This document shows, one piece after another, positions 22,788 through 31,326 of a stretch of DNA of 64,000 bases. Below the pieces are notes generated by a model. It did no database searches, was not told the DNA's origin, and saw nothing but the letters and a program-made list of their open reading frames with translations. Numbering within the stretch: position 1 is the first letter of the stretch; each line of letters begins with the position of its first letter. The DNA comes from Pseudomonadales bacterium. GTDB taxonomy: Bacteria > Pseudomonadota > Gammaproteobacteria > Pseudomonadales > Porticoccaceae. The position numbers and the translations under genes are program-made. The stretch spans positions 310,001-374,000 of the forward strand of contig JACKOF010000002.1 in the NCBI GenBank assembly GCA_024234435.1, given 5' to 3'.

Positions 22788-23690
22788 ATGACCTTAACCG
22801 AATTGCGCTACATCGTCACCCTGGCCCAGCAACAACACTTTGGCCAGGCCGCCGATCAATGCCACGTCAGTCAGCCCACACTGAGCATTGCCGTAAAAAA
22901 ACTCGAGCAGGAACTGGGGGTGGACCTGTTTGAGCGCTCCAAAAACAGTGTCCGCCCTACCCCTGTGGGAGAACAGGTCATCGCGCAGGCCCAGAAAGTG
23001 CTGGAAGAAAGCAACTCAATTTATGATATTGCTTCGGCAGGAAAGGATCAGCTTAACAGCCCACTCCATGTTGGCGCCATCTTTACCATAGGCCCCTACC
23101 TGTTTCCCAACTTTATTCCGGCGCTGCGCAAGCTGGCGCCCGACATGCCGCTCGTGGTAGAGGAAGGTTTTACTGCCACCCTCCGACACCGGCTCCGCAA
23201 AGGTGAACTGGACGTCATTATTGTTGCTCTGCCTTTCACTGAACCAGACGTCGTCACACAACCTCTCTTTGACGAACCCTTTGTCGCACTGTTGCCAAAA
23301 ACGCACCCGCTGGCAAGCAACAGCATCATAAAACCGGCTGAACTCAACAATGAAAATGTATTGATGCTGGGAGAGGGTCACTGTTTTGGTGATCAGGTTC
23401 GAGAGCTTTTACCCAAGAACCGACACACTGCTGACAATTCCATTCGTACCCACAGTGAAGGCAGCTCACTGGAAACGTTGCGCCATATGGTTGCCTCCGG
23501 ATTAGGCATCACCATTTTGCCTTTATCAGCCACACTGGGAACCAAATACAATGGTCTGGTGACCCGCCCGCTGCAAGCAAAAAAAGCCGCACGTACAGTC
23601 GCTCTGGCATGGCGTGCCAGTTTCCCGAGGCACAAAGCTATTGACGCCTTGCGAGCGGCTATCAAAAAACACAAGCTGCCTCATCTCTGA
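22788..23690 (+). CDS. oxyR: OxyR-like LysR-type regulator lacking the resolving cysteine
   Basis: The 300-aa protein has a LysR helix-turn-helix (HFGQAADQCHVSQPTLSIAVKKLEQ in two conserved blocks, residues 17-41) and an OxyR-type effector domain. The peroxide-sensing motif GEGHCFGDQ places Cys at residue 199, exactly the E. coli OxyR number. Position 208, where E. coli and Pseudomonas OxyR carry the disulphide partner Cys, is Leu in VRELLPK. The only other Cys is Cys25 in the DNA-binding domain. It precedes recG by 13 bp; oxyR-recG is an operon in Pseudomonas. Peroxide control of recG is therefore plausible, but the sensing chemistry may differ. Confidence 0.88.
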   Translation: MTLTELRYIVTLAQQQHFGQAADQCHVSQPTLSIAVKKLEQELGVDLFERSKNSVRPTPVGEQVIAQAQKVLEESNSIYDIASAGKDQLNSPLHVGAIFTIGPYLFPNFIPALRKLAPDMPLVVEEGFTATLRHRLRKGELDVIIVALPFTEPDVVTQPLFDEPFVALLPKTHPLASNSIIKPAELNNENVLMLGEGHCFGDQVRELLPKNRHTADNSIRTHSEGSSLETLRHMVASGLGITILPLSATLGTKYNGLVTRPLQAKKAARTVALAWRASFPRHKAIDALRAAIKKHKLPHL

Positions 23691-23703
23691 AGTAAACCCT
23701 CTC

Positions 23704-25782
23704 ATGACACCCAACTCTCTGGAGCAAGCTGACGTTACCCAACTCAAAGGCGTCGGCCAGCAAGTGGCGACCAAACTGGCAAAATTGGGGCTTCACAACA
23801 TTCAGGACGTGCTTTTTCATCTGCCCATCCGTTACATGGATCGCACACGCATTTCGCCAATTGGTGGGCTGCAGCCTGATAGCGATGCGGTAATAGAAGG
23901 CGAAATAAAAGCCTGTGATGTTGTCTTTGGCCGCCGCCGCAGTTTGATGTGCCGCGTTCAGGACAACACGGGCACTGTCACCTTGCGATTTTTCCATTTC
24001 AGCAGCGCCCAGAAAAACAACCTGTCTGCTGGCACCCGGCTGCGATGTTTTGGCGAAGTGCGGCGGGGAGCATCCGGACTGGAGCTTTACCACCCGGAAT
24101 ACCAGTTCATTGATGACCAAACGACACCATTGAGCACATCGCTCACCCCGGTATATCCAGCCGCCGAAGGCATTACCCAACAGCGGCTGAGAAGCATTGT
24201 CCAGCAGGCGCTGGCTTTATTGCGAGAAGGCTCGCTCGCTGAACTGCTGCCAGAGCAATGGCGCAACCAATATCAGGAGATGTCGCTGGTAGAAGCGATT
24301 CGATTCATTCATCAGCCCCCCGCAAATGCTGATCTGGCACTGCTTGCCGAGGGGCAACACCCTGCCCAGCAGCGCCTGATATTCGAAGAGCTGCTGGCTC
24401 ACAATCTGAGCCTGTTACGTTTGCGCCAGGAAGTTCAGCAACGCGCCGCTGCACCGCTGGCAACAGATCACAAGCTGCAGAAGTCCTTTCTCTCCCGCTT
24501 GCCCTTCTCTCTGACTGCCGCTCAACAGCGCGTGAGCGAGGAAATACGCCATGACCTCAATCAATCTCACCCGATGCTCAGACTGATTCAGGGTGATGTG
24601 GGCTCCGGCAAAACAGTTGTTGCAGCGCTGGCAGCACTGCAGGCTGTCGCAAACGGCAAGCAGGCCGCGATCATGGCCCCCACCGAAATCCTCGCTGAAC
24701 AGCACCTGCAAAATTTCACCGCCTGGCTAAAACCGCTCGGTATCCACCTTGCCTGGCTCACCGGCAAGGTTAAAGGCAAGGCCCGGGAGCTGCAGTTGCA
24801 GAATATCGCCACGGGCCACTCACCGATCATCATCGGCACCCATGCTCTGTTTCAGGAAGAAGTAAAATTTAACGATCTGGCACTGACCATCATCGATGAA
24901 CAACATCGCTTTGGCGTTCACCAGCGTCTGGCACTGAAAGAAAAAGGCCGGGAAGATATTACACCGCACCAGTTGATCATGACCGCCACCCCCATTCCGC
25001 GCACACTGGCAATGAGTGCCTATGCTGATCTGGACTGCTCGACAATCGATGAATTACCACCCGGCAGAACACCCGTTAACACTGTGCTGGTGGATCAGCA
25101 GCGGCGCGGTGAAATTATTTCCCGAATTAACGGTGCCTGCGCCAGTGGCCGCCAGGCCTACTGGGTCTGCACACTGATTGAAGAGTCAGATGCGCTCCAG
25201 GCACAGGCGGCAGAAACCACCTGTGATGAACTGCAGCTCCAGTTACCGGAACTGACCATTGGCTTGGTTCACGGACGCCTGAAACCCGCTGAAAAAGCGC
25301 GGGTAATGGAGAGTTTTAAAAATGGCGAAACCGACTTGCTGGTAGCCACTACGGTGATCGAAGTTGGTGTGGATGTGCCAAATGCCAGCCTGATGATTAT
25401 TGAAAATCCCGAAAGGCTGGGACTGGCGCAACTTCACCAGCTTCGTGGACGCGTGGGCAGAGGCACGACCGAAAGCCACTGCGTGCTGCTCTACAGTTCA
25501 CCTCTGTCGCGCCACGGCAGCGAACGTCTGAAAATGATGCGTCAAACCAGTGACGGCTTCAAAATTGCGGAAAAGGATTTGCAACTTCGAGGGCCCGGCG
25601 AAGTACTGGGTACCCGACAGACCGGGGAAATGCAGTTTCGCATCGCAGATCTTCAGCGGGATGCTTATTTAATGCCTTTGGTCAACCAGGCTGGTCGGGA
25701 ACTGACACAAAAATATCCTGCAAAAACAACGGCAATCATTGATCGCTGGCTAGGAAAAAATGAACGCTTTGGTCATGTGTAA
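23704..25782 (+). CDS. recG: ATP-dependent DNA helicase RecG
   Basis: RecG reverses stalled replication forks and processes recombination intermediates. The 692-aa protein has the N-terminal wedge/OB domain (VIEGEIKACDV...GTVTLRFFHF) and SF2 helicase motifs: Walker A GDVGSGKT, the DExx box IIDEQHRFG, TATPIPRT, and motif VI with QLHQLRGRVGRG. The C-terminal TRG region (ADLQRDAYLM) is present. ATG 23704 fits the family N-terminus. It is probably co-transcribed with oxyR. Confidence 0.96.
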   Translation: MTPNSLEQADVTQLKGVGQQVATKLAKLGLHNIQDVLFHLPIRYMDRTRISPIGGLQPDSDAVIEGEIKACDVVFGRRRSLMCRVQDNTGTVTLRFFHFSSAQKNNLSAGTRLRCFGEVRRGASGLELYHPEYQFIDDQTTPLSTSLTPVYPAAEGITQQRLRSIVQQALALLREGSLAELLPEQWRNQYQEMSLVEAIRFIHQPPANADLALLAEGQHPAQQRLIFEELLAHNLSLLRLRQEVQQRAAAPLATDHKLQKSFLSRLPFSLTAAQQRVSEEIRHDLNQSHPMLRLIQGDVGSGKTVVAALAALQAVANGKQAAIMAPTEILAEQHLQNFTAWLKPLGIHLAWLTGKVKGKARELQLQNIATGHSPIIIGTHALFQEEVKFNDLALTIIDEQHRFGVHQRLALKEKGREDITPHQLIMTATPIPRTLAMSAYADLDCSTIDELPPGRTPVNTVLVDQQRRGEIISRINGACASGRQAYWVCTLIEESDALQAQAAETTCDELQLQLPELTIGLVHGRLKPAEKARVMESFKNGETDLLVATTVIEVGVDVPNASLMIIENPERLGLAQLHQLRGRVGRGTTESHCVLLYSSPLSRHGSERLKMMRQTSDGFKIAEKDLQLRGPGEVLGTRQTGEMQFRIADLQRDAYLMPLVNQAGRELTQKYPAKTTAIIDRWLGKNERFGHV

Positions 25783-25866
25783 TATTTATGTAATATGTCG
25801 CCTCTAACGCCACTTCTTTGACTACAAAGCAGCTGTATTGCATCAGTAGCCCTTAAGGAGCAGAAC

Positions 25867-26547
25867 ATGCCCGTCAGTAACCCGCTATCCAGCCTGTTTG
25901 GTAAATCCCCCATTCGCCCCATGCAGAAGCACATGTCTGTTGTTGCTTCATGCACTGAGCAGCTCCGGGATTTTCTGAATGCCGCTATTTCTGAAAACTG
26001 GGATGAGGCCGCTGTCGTTTACCAGAATATTCGAAAGGCTGAGAATAAAGCGGATGACCTGAAAAGGAAGCTTCGTCTGCAGCTGCCAAAAAATCTGTTT
26101 ATGCCTGTAGATCGCAGAGATTTACTGCATTTACTGTCTACCCAGGACCGCATTGCCAATCGCAGCAAGGATATCGCGGGCCTGATGCTTGGTCGAAAAA
26201 TGGCAATCCCCGCTGAAATTCAACCGCAAATGATTGAATTCGTTGGCTCCGCCATCGCGACAACCCAGCAAGCACTGACCGCCATTAATGAACTGGACGA
26301 ACTACTGGAAACCGGTTTCAGAGGACAGGAAGTCACCTTTGTAGAAGGGTTAATCGCAAAACTTGATAGTCTGGAAGACAATACCGACCAGCTGGAAATG
26401 GAGATCCGCCATAAACTGTTTGAACTCGAAGCCGATCTCCCTCCGATTAATGCCATATTCCTTTACCAAATAATCGACACTATCGGTGAAATCTCTGACC
26501 TGGCGGAAAACGTCGGCGATCGCCTGCAGCAATTACTTGCCCGCTAA
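25867..26547 (+). CDS. DUF47 (PhoU-like) phosphate transport regulator paired with Pit
   Basis: The 226-aa all-alpha protein belongs to the DUF47/TIGR00153 family, distant PhoU relatives that occur with Pit transporters. It starts behind TAAGGAG. Acidic helices (EDNTDQLEMEIRHKLFELE, TIGEISDLAENVGDRL) recall PhoU metal-binding helical repeats. It is expected to be a cytoplasmic accessory or regulator of the adjacent permease, 22 bp downstream. I see no Pho box ahead of it, so the pair is not an obvious PhoB target. Confidence 0.9.
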   Translation: MPVSNPLSSLFGKSPIRPMQKHMSVVASCTEQLRDFLNAAISENWDEAAVVYQNIRKAENKADDLKRKLRLQLPKNLFMPVDRRDLLHLLSTQDRIANRSKDIAGLMLGRKMAIPAEIQPQMIEFVGSAIATTQQALTAINELDELLETGFRGQEVTFVEGLIAKLDSLEDNTDQLEMEIRHKLFELEADLPPINAIFLYQIIDTIGEISDLAENVGDRLQQLLAR

Positions 26548-26569
26548 CCGTTAGTAAGGACCCATTATT

Positions 26570-27844
26570 ATGACTCTGTTTGCAGAATACGGTCAGATTC
26601 TGATCATACTGGCCTGCGTGTTTGGTGTATTCATGGCCTGGGGTGTCGGCGCCAACGACGTAGCCAATGCCATGGGAACTTCCGTCGGCTCAAAAGCACT
26701 CACCGTCAAGCAGGCGATTTTTATCGCTATGATTTTTGAGTTTGCCGGTGCTTACCTGGCTGGTGGAGAGGTCACCTCCACGATACGAAAAGATATTATT
26801 GATCCCGCAGTTATCGCCGGAACACCAGAGTATCTGGTGTATGGCATGCTGTCCGCTCTACTGGCAGCAGGCACCTGGCTTTTAATCGCCAGTATCATGG
26901 GGTGGCCCGTCTCCACTACCCACTCTATCGTTGGCGCTATCGTCGGTTTCGCGGCAGCAGGTATATCCCCGGAGGCGGTCAACTGGGCCAAGGTCTGGAA
27001 GATTGTTGCCAGCTGGGTGGTCTCGCCGGTGCTGGCCGGCACCATATCCTATGCACTTTTTCGCAGCGTACAGCGTTTGATTCTGACTCAGGATGACCCC
27101 TTTACCCGCGCCAAGCAATACATCCCTTTTTATATGTTTGCCGTGGGCTTTCTGATCGCCATGGTGACCTTGCTCAAGGGCCTCAAGCACGTATTTAAAG
27201 ATGTTGGAGTCAATCTCGGCTTTGCCGATAGCTTTTTTATTGCAATCGGTATCGGAATTCTGGTGGCCATTATTGGCACCATCCTGTTGCGCCGCGTGCA
27301 AAGAGATGAAGAAGCGGAAAAACTTAACCGCTTCGCCAGTGTTGAAAAAGTATTCGCGATCCTGATGATATTCACAGCCTGCGCAATGGCTTTTGCCCAC
27401 GGCTCCAACGACGTCGCCAATGCCGTCGGCCCACTTGCAGCGGTTGTCGGCGTAGTGAAAACCGGCGCAGTTGAAGCCAAAACCACCATGCCCAGCTGGA
27501 TTTTGTTACTCGGGGGAGGCGGCATCGTACTCGGGCTGGCCACTTACGGCTTCAAAGTAATGGGGACTATCGGCAAGAAAATTACCGAACTGACGCCAAG
27601 CCGTGGCTTTGCCGCGGAACTGGGTGCCGCAGCAACCGTTGTACTGGCCTCCGGCACGGGCCTGCCAGTCTCCACGACCCACACTCTGGTTGGCGCAGTG
27701 CTCGGGGTCGGCCTGGCCAGAGGTATTGCAGCTCTCAACCTTCGGGTAATTGGTACCATCTTTCTATCCTGGGTGATCACCTTACCCGCTGGCGCAGGAC
27801 TCGCTATTGTGTTTTTCTTCTTCTTCAAAGGTGTCTTTGGGTAA
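26570..27844 (+). CDS. pit: Low-affinity inorganic phosphate transporter, PiT family
   Basis: The 424-aa integral membrane protein has the duplicated PiT signature: GVGANDVANAMGTSVGSKALT near residue 26 and HGSNDVANAVGPLAAVVG in the second half. Each half also has a VSTTHSI/VSTTHTL motif followed by VGA. PiT proteins import metal-phosphate with protons or sodium. There are about ten membrane helices with a cytoplasmic loop around residues 235-255. It is co-transcribed with the DUF47 gene and ends at a strong terminator. It complements the Pst system elsewhere in the window. Confidence 0.95.
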   Translation: MTLFAEYGQILIILACVFGVFMAWGVGANDVANAMGTSVGSKALTVKQAIFIAMIFEFAGAYLAGGEVTSTIRKDIIDPAVIAGTPEYLVYGMLSALLAAGTWLLIASIMGWPVSTTHSIVGAIVGFAAAGISPEAVNWAKVWKIVASWVVSPVLAGTISYALFRSVQRLILTQDDPFTRAKQYIPFYMFAVGFLIAMVTLLKGLKHVFKDVGVNLGFADSFFIAIGIGILVAIIGTILLRRVQRDEEAEKLNRFASVEKVFAILMIFTACAMAFAHGSNDVANAVGPLAAVVGVVKTGAVEAKTTMPSWILLLGGGGIVLGLATYGFKVMGTIGKKITELTPSRGFAAELGAAATVVLASGTGLPVSTTHTLVGAVLGVGLARGIAALNLRVIGTIFLSWVITLPAGAGLAIVFFFFFKGVFG

Positions 27845-27867
27845 AGCGAACGATCCATACATCGCAA

Positions 27868-27900
27868 TAAAAAAGCCGGGGCACATGCTCCGGCTTTTTT
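27868..27900. terminator. Bidirectional terminator between pit and the convergent symporter gene
   Basis: AAAAAAGCCGG and CCGGCTTTTTT arms surround a short loop that itself can pair GCA with TGC. The run of T on the plus strand ends the DUF47-pit operon; on the minus strand it serves the symporter gene. Confidence 0.85.
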
Positions 27901-27929
27901 CTATCGACCCACGTACTCCCAGCATCAAA

Positions 27930-29222
27930 CTAGAAAACCGGCGCACTATTACCTGATAGAATGTTCTTCTCACCTTCGGTTTTGGCGATAACCACCGCCG
28001 CACAGGAATCACTGAACACATTAACTGCCGTGCGCATCATATCGAGGATTCGGTCAGTCACCAGCAACATACCTATGCCCTCCAGGGGCAGGCCGATCAC
28101 CCCCAGTATCACAGTGATGGCCACCAGGCTGGCTGCGGGAATACCGGCAACCCCAATGGACGTCAGCAACGCCACCAGAACGATCGTAAACTGGGTAACA
28201 AGTCCCAACTCCAGCCCATAGGCCTGAGCAATAAACATGGCCGCCACGCACTCATACAATGCCGTGCCATCCATATTCACAGTCGCTCCCAGAGGCAAGA
28301 CAAAAGAGCTGGTTCGGTTTGAAACACCCGCATTTTTTTCAACACATTCTATCGTCACCGGCAATGTTCCGGATGACGATGCCGTAGAAAAAGCAGTTAA
28401 CATGGCTGGCAACATCGCCCGGTAATGACGCAGAGGGTTTTTAACACCTGCCGCTCGCAATATCAGCGCCAGCGTGACAAAAGCATGAAATGCAAGCGCC
28501 AGGAACACCGTAAAGAAAAAGACCAGCAGTGGCTGAAAGGCATCAAACCCGGTAGCGGCAACCGTTTTTGCCACCAGACCAAAAACACCAATTGGCGCAA
28601 ACTTCATGATCAGCATGGTGATGGCCATCATGGTTTCGTAAACACCCTGCCAGAAACTTACCATTGTATCGGCGTGACGCTGGGTGATACGCGTCATCAT
28701 TACCCCAAATAACAGACTGAAAAATATCAACCCCAGCATTTGCCCCTGCGCAGCAGCATTGACAATATTAACCGGCACCATTCGCAAAAATACGCCGGTG
28801 ATATCACCAGCACCCCGACCCTCGACCCGCTCCAGCTGGCTGGCCACAACCTCGGGGGAACTGAGATTAAGGCGCGCACCGGCTGGCTCCCCATCAACAA
28901 TACCCGGCGCAAACAGATTAACCAGTATCAAGCCAACCATAATGGCTGCCAGACTGCTGAACAGGTAAAATCCGATCGTTTTGACTCCCAGCCGCCCCAG
29001 CCCGCTGTCACTCCCCAGGCCCGCTACTCCGCAAATAATCGAGGACATCACCAGCGGTACAATGATCATTTTCAGGGCATTGAGGAACAGTGTGCCCACA
29101 AAATCGAACAGATCATAAAAAGTGACGCCAAAGACAGCCGCCTCTTTACCCACTAACAGGCCAACACCAATAGCGGCCAAAATGGCTATCAACATTTGCC
29201 AGTGAAGCTTTAATCGAGTCAT
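27930..29222 (-). CDS. Dicarboxylate/amino acid:cation symporter (DAACS/GltP family)
   Basis: The 430-aa membrane protein has the DAACS hallmark elements: the serine-rich re-entrant loop STASSSGTLPVTIE, the TM7 motif GATVNMDGTALYE and the second hairpin/TM8 region with GIPAASLVAITVILGVIGLP. Such carriers import glutamate, aspartate or C4-dicarboxylates with H+ or Na+. The conserved Arg/Asp that distinguish substrates in TM8 cannot be assigned with confidence by eye. It stands alone between two plus-strand genes and ends at the shared terminator. Confidence 0.92.
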   Translation of the reverse strand: MTRLKLHWQMLIAILAAIGVGLLVGKEAAVFGVTFYDLFDFVGTLFLNALKMIIVPLVMSSIICGVAGLGSDSGLGRLGVKTIGFYLFSSLAAIMVGLILVNLFAPGIVDGEPAGARLNLSSPEVVASQLERVEGRGAGDITGVFLRMVPVNIVNAAAQGQMLGLIFFSLLFGVMMTRITQRHADTMVSFWQGVYETMMAITMLIMKFAPIGVFGLVAKTVAATGFDAFQPLLVFFFTVFLALAFHAFVTLALILRAAGVKNPLRHYRAMLPAMLTAFSTASSSGTLPVTIECVEKNAGVSNRTSSFVLPLGATVNMDGTALYECVAAMFIAQAYGLELGLVTQFTIVLVALLTSIGVAGIPAASLVAITVILGVIGLPLEGIGMLLVTDRILDMMRTAVNVFSDSCAAVVIAKTEGEKNILSGNSAPVF

Positions 29223-29371
29223 TTGAGTTCCTTTTTATTATGTACCTGCAGGCAAACCTATATTGCCTGCGCTACTGTTCAGGTTCAATGTCCATTCCGC
29301 TCTTGCCCTTTTAACATTCGAACGAGGTCGTCATAATCTACCACCGGGCAGCGAACCAGGAAGCGATTCTC

Positions 29372-30385
29372 GTGAAATACTTTGTTATTGTTTTACTGTT
29401 GGCAGGTAACACGGCCTTTGGCCAGTCAGCAGATGATCACTGGACGCTGAATATGTATCTTGAGAACGACCTGTTTGGTGAAACCGACCAGCACTACACT
29501 AATGGCATTCGCTTTTCATGGATTTCTCCTGATCTGACCTCGTACGAAGACGACCCTCTTCTCCCCAAATGGGTTCGCGAAGCAAACAGCAAATTACGCT
29601 TTTTCCATGGCATGAAAGACGGACTTGAGCGCAACCTGGTCATCAGCCTCGGACAACTGATGTTTACCCCTTCAGATAAGAAAACCCGAACGCTGATTGA
29701 AGACGACCGCCCCTACGCAGGCTACCTGTATCTGGGTTTCGCCTACCATACCAGAGACGAAGAACAACTCGACACTATCGAGCTGAATATCGGCATGGTG
29801 GGACCCGCCTCACTGGCACAGGAAGCGCAGAATTTCATTCACAAAGAACGTGACATCGAGATCGCCGAGGGCTGGGATAATCAGCTTGAAAACGAACTGG
29901 GGTTACAACTGGTTTACGAACACAAGCACCGCTTTATTATCCGCAACCGCTGGCCTCATCAGGACTTCATTGCCCATGCCGGTGTCAGTCTCGGCAATGT
30001 CGCCACTTACCTCAATACAGGGGGTGAATACCGCGTTGGCTGGCAATTACCCAACGACTTCGGCACCTCAGCAGTGCGACCTGGTGGTGACAACAGCGCC
30101 CCCGGCCCCAGCACGTCAACATGCCAAAGCATCATCTGCGGGCTGCACGCCTTTATCAGCATTGATGGCCGTTTGGTCGCTCAGGATATTTTTCTCGATG
30201 GCAACAGCTTTAGGGACAGCCACAGCGTAGATAAACGCAACGCCGTCGCAGACCTGGCTGTGGGCTTCAGCTTTAATCTGGCTCAGTGGAAAGTGTCTTA
30301 TGCAAAGGTATTCCGTACACGTGAGTTTGAGGGCCAGGAAGATCCTCATGAATATGGTTCTTTAACCTTTTCCTACAGTTGGTAA
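29372..30385 (+). CDS. LpxR-like (DUF2219) outer-membrane protein, putative lipid A deacylase
   Basis: The 337-aa protein starts with GTG and a signal peptide (YFVIVLLLAGNTAFGQS). It continues with TLNMYLENDLFGETDQHYTNGIRFSW, which matches the LpxR/DUF2219 start, where Asn-Asp form part of the catalytic and Ca2+ site. Alternating beta-strand patterns and a C-terminal FSYSW, an outer-membrane insertion-type aromatic end, support a 12-strand barrel. LpxR removes the 3'-acyloxyacyl group of lipid A in Salmonella. Only some DUF2219 members have shown this activity, so the function is inferred. Confidence 0.82.
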   Translation: MKYFVIVLLLAGNTAFGQSADDHWTLNMYLENDLFGETDQHYTNGIRFSWISPDLTSYEDDPLLPKWVREANSKLRFFHGMKDGLERNLVISLGQLMFTPSDKKTRTLIEDDRPYAGYLYLGFAYHTRDEEQLDTIELNIGMVGPASLAQEAQNFIHKERDIEIAEGWDNQLENELGLQLVYEHKHRFIIRNRWPHQDFIAHAGVSLGNVATYLNTGGEYRVGWQLPNDFGTSAVRPGGDNSAPGPSTSTCQSIICGLHAFISIDGRLVAQDIFLDGNSFRDSHSVDKRNAVADLAVGFSFNLAQWKVSYAKVFRTREFEGQEDPHEYGSLTFSYSW

Positions 30386-30434
30386 ATTTCGATCCGACAG
30401 AAACCTCACCGATACCTATCGATATTTACGCCCT

Positions 30435-30824
30435 CTAGTCTGAGGGCAATTCGACATTTTCGACGCTTTTCATCGACTGGATTTTAGCCACTGACGGATT
30501 ATTCGGCAGTATATAACCGTAGGCATCAAAAATCGGAGTCCCGTAACCACGCGCGAAATGGCCTGACCGGGCAAGCTTTTCGTTCAGCTCCTTTTGTCGC
30601 TGCCGATCCACATCAATAAAGTGTTCGGTAAACGGAATATTAGCCGCCTCTAACTGTCGACGCTTCTGTTTGCAGTATCCGCAGGTCGTCAGTGAATACA
30701 TAATAAGTTCATTATGGGCTACAACCGGAGTAGAGAGCGCTTTTTCAACATCTACCCTGCTGGCATACCATTGATAGGCCACTAGCCCCAAGATCAGGGC
30801 AAGTAAAATTTTTATACCACGCAT
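30435..30824 (-). CDS. Membrane-anchored glutaredoxin-like protein
   Basis: The 129-aa protein has an N-terminal uncleaved-looking membrane segment (IKILLALILGLVAYQWYA, residues 4-21), then a thioredoxin-fold glutaredoxin domain with the redox motif TTCGYCKQKR and a cis-Pro region in GTPIFDAYGYI. The domain would face the periplasm if the helix inserts N-in. The CGYC motif supports thiol-disulphide activity, but the substrate is unknown. It stands apart from its neighbours, about 50 bp from the end of the LpxR-like gene. Confidence 0.78.
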   Translation of the reverse strand: MRGIKILLALILGLVAYQWYASRVDVEKALSTPVVAHNELIMYSLTTCGYCKQKRRQLEAANIPFTEHFIDVDRQRQKELNEKLARSGHFARGYGTPIFDAYGYILPNNPSVAKIQSMKSVENVELPSD

Positions 30825-30900
30825 TTCAATACCTGTTATTTAATCACTCGGTTTAAGATGGTCTTCCAGGCAATTTTGGTTTGGTAATCACTTGGTCAAA

Positions 30901-31326
30901 TCAGCGATCAGCAACCATACGGACCACCACTTTGACATGCTGAAACTTCCATTGCCCCTCAGCTTTGACATACCGTTCTTCATACTTGGCAGTCATCCAC
31001 ATCTCTTTACCATCTTCGCTGTTCGTCCAGGGACCAATGATGTACCAAGTACCCTCAGCGCGGTTCCCGTCTATCGCAATAATAGGATTTGTTACATTGT
31101 GCTGTGAAAAACTAAACATTTTCTGAAAGCTAATAAACTGTTGGCGGATCGCCTGATGACCAACGGCCTTACCAAAATCCGGGCATTCCCAAATAGCATC
31201 CTCTGTGAAAATTGACGTGATTCTGTCAGGGTTATGCATATCATCGCTAATCTCACAATAACGTGCTTTTAGCTGTTTAATTGCTTCAATATCTTCCAGC
31301 CGGGTTATTCGTTGCTCAAGATCCAT
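30901..31326 (-). CDS. SnoaL/NTF2-like protein
   Basis: The 141-aa protein opens with a helix (DLEQRITRLEDIEAIKQLKARYCE) typical of the SnoaL-like/NTF2 alpha+beta cone family (aromatic-ring dioxygenase beta/polyketide cyclase-like). It then has DRITSIFTEDAIWECPDFG and the beta sheet TWYIIGPWTNSEDGKEMWMTAKYEERYV. Many members are small hydrolases or isomerases and many are non-catalytic; I cannot choose. Its ATG overlaps the stop of the methyltransferase gene (TAATG), so the two are translated together. Confidence 0.75.
   Translation of the reverse strand: MDLEQRITRLEDIEAIKQLKARYCEISDDMHNPDRITSIFTEDAIWECPDFGKAVGHQAIRQQFISFQKMFSFSQHNVTNPIIAIDGNRAEGTWYIIGPWTNSEDGKEMWMTAKYEERYVKAEGQWKFQHVKVVVRMVADR

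Noticed and set aside
25783..25866. Search for a Pho box ahead of the DUF47-pit genes.
   Set aside because: The AT-rich stretch (TAATATTTATGTAATATG) has no 11-nt-phased CTGTCAT-like units.
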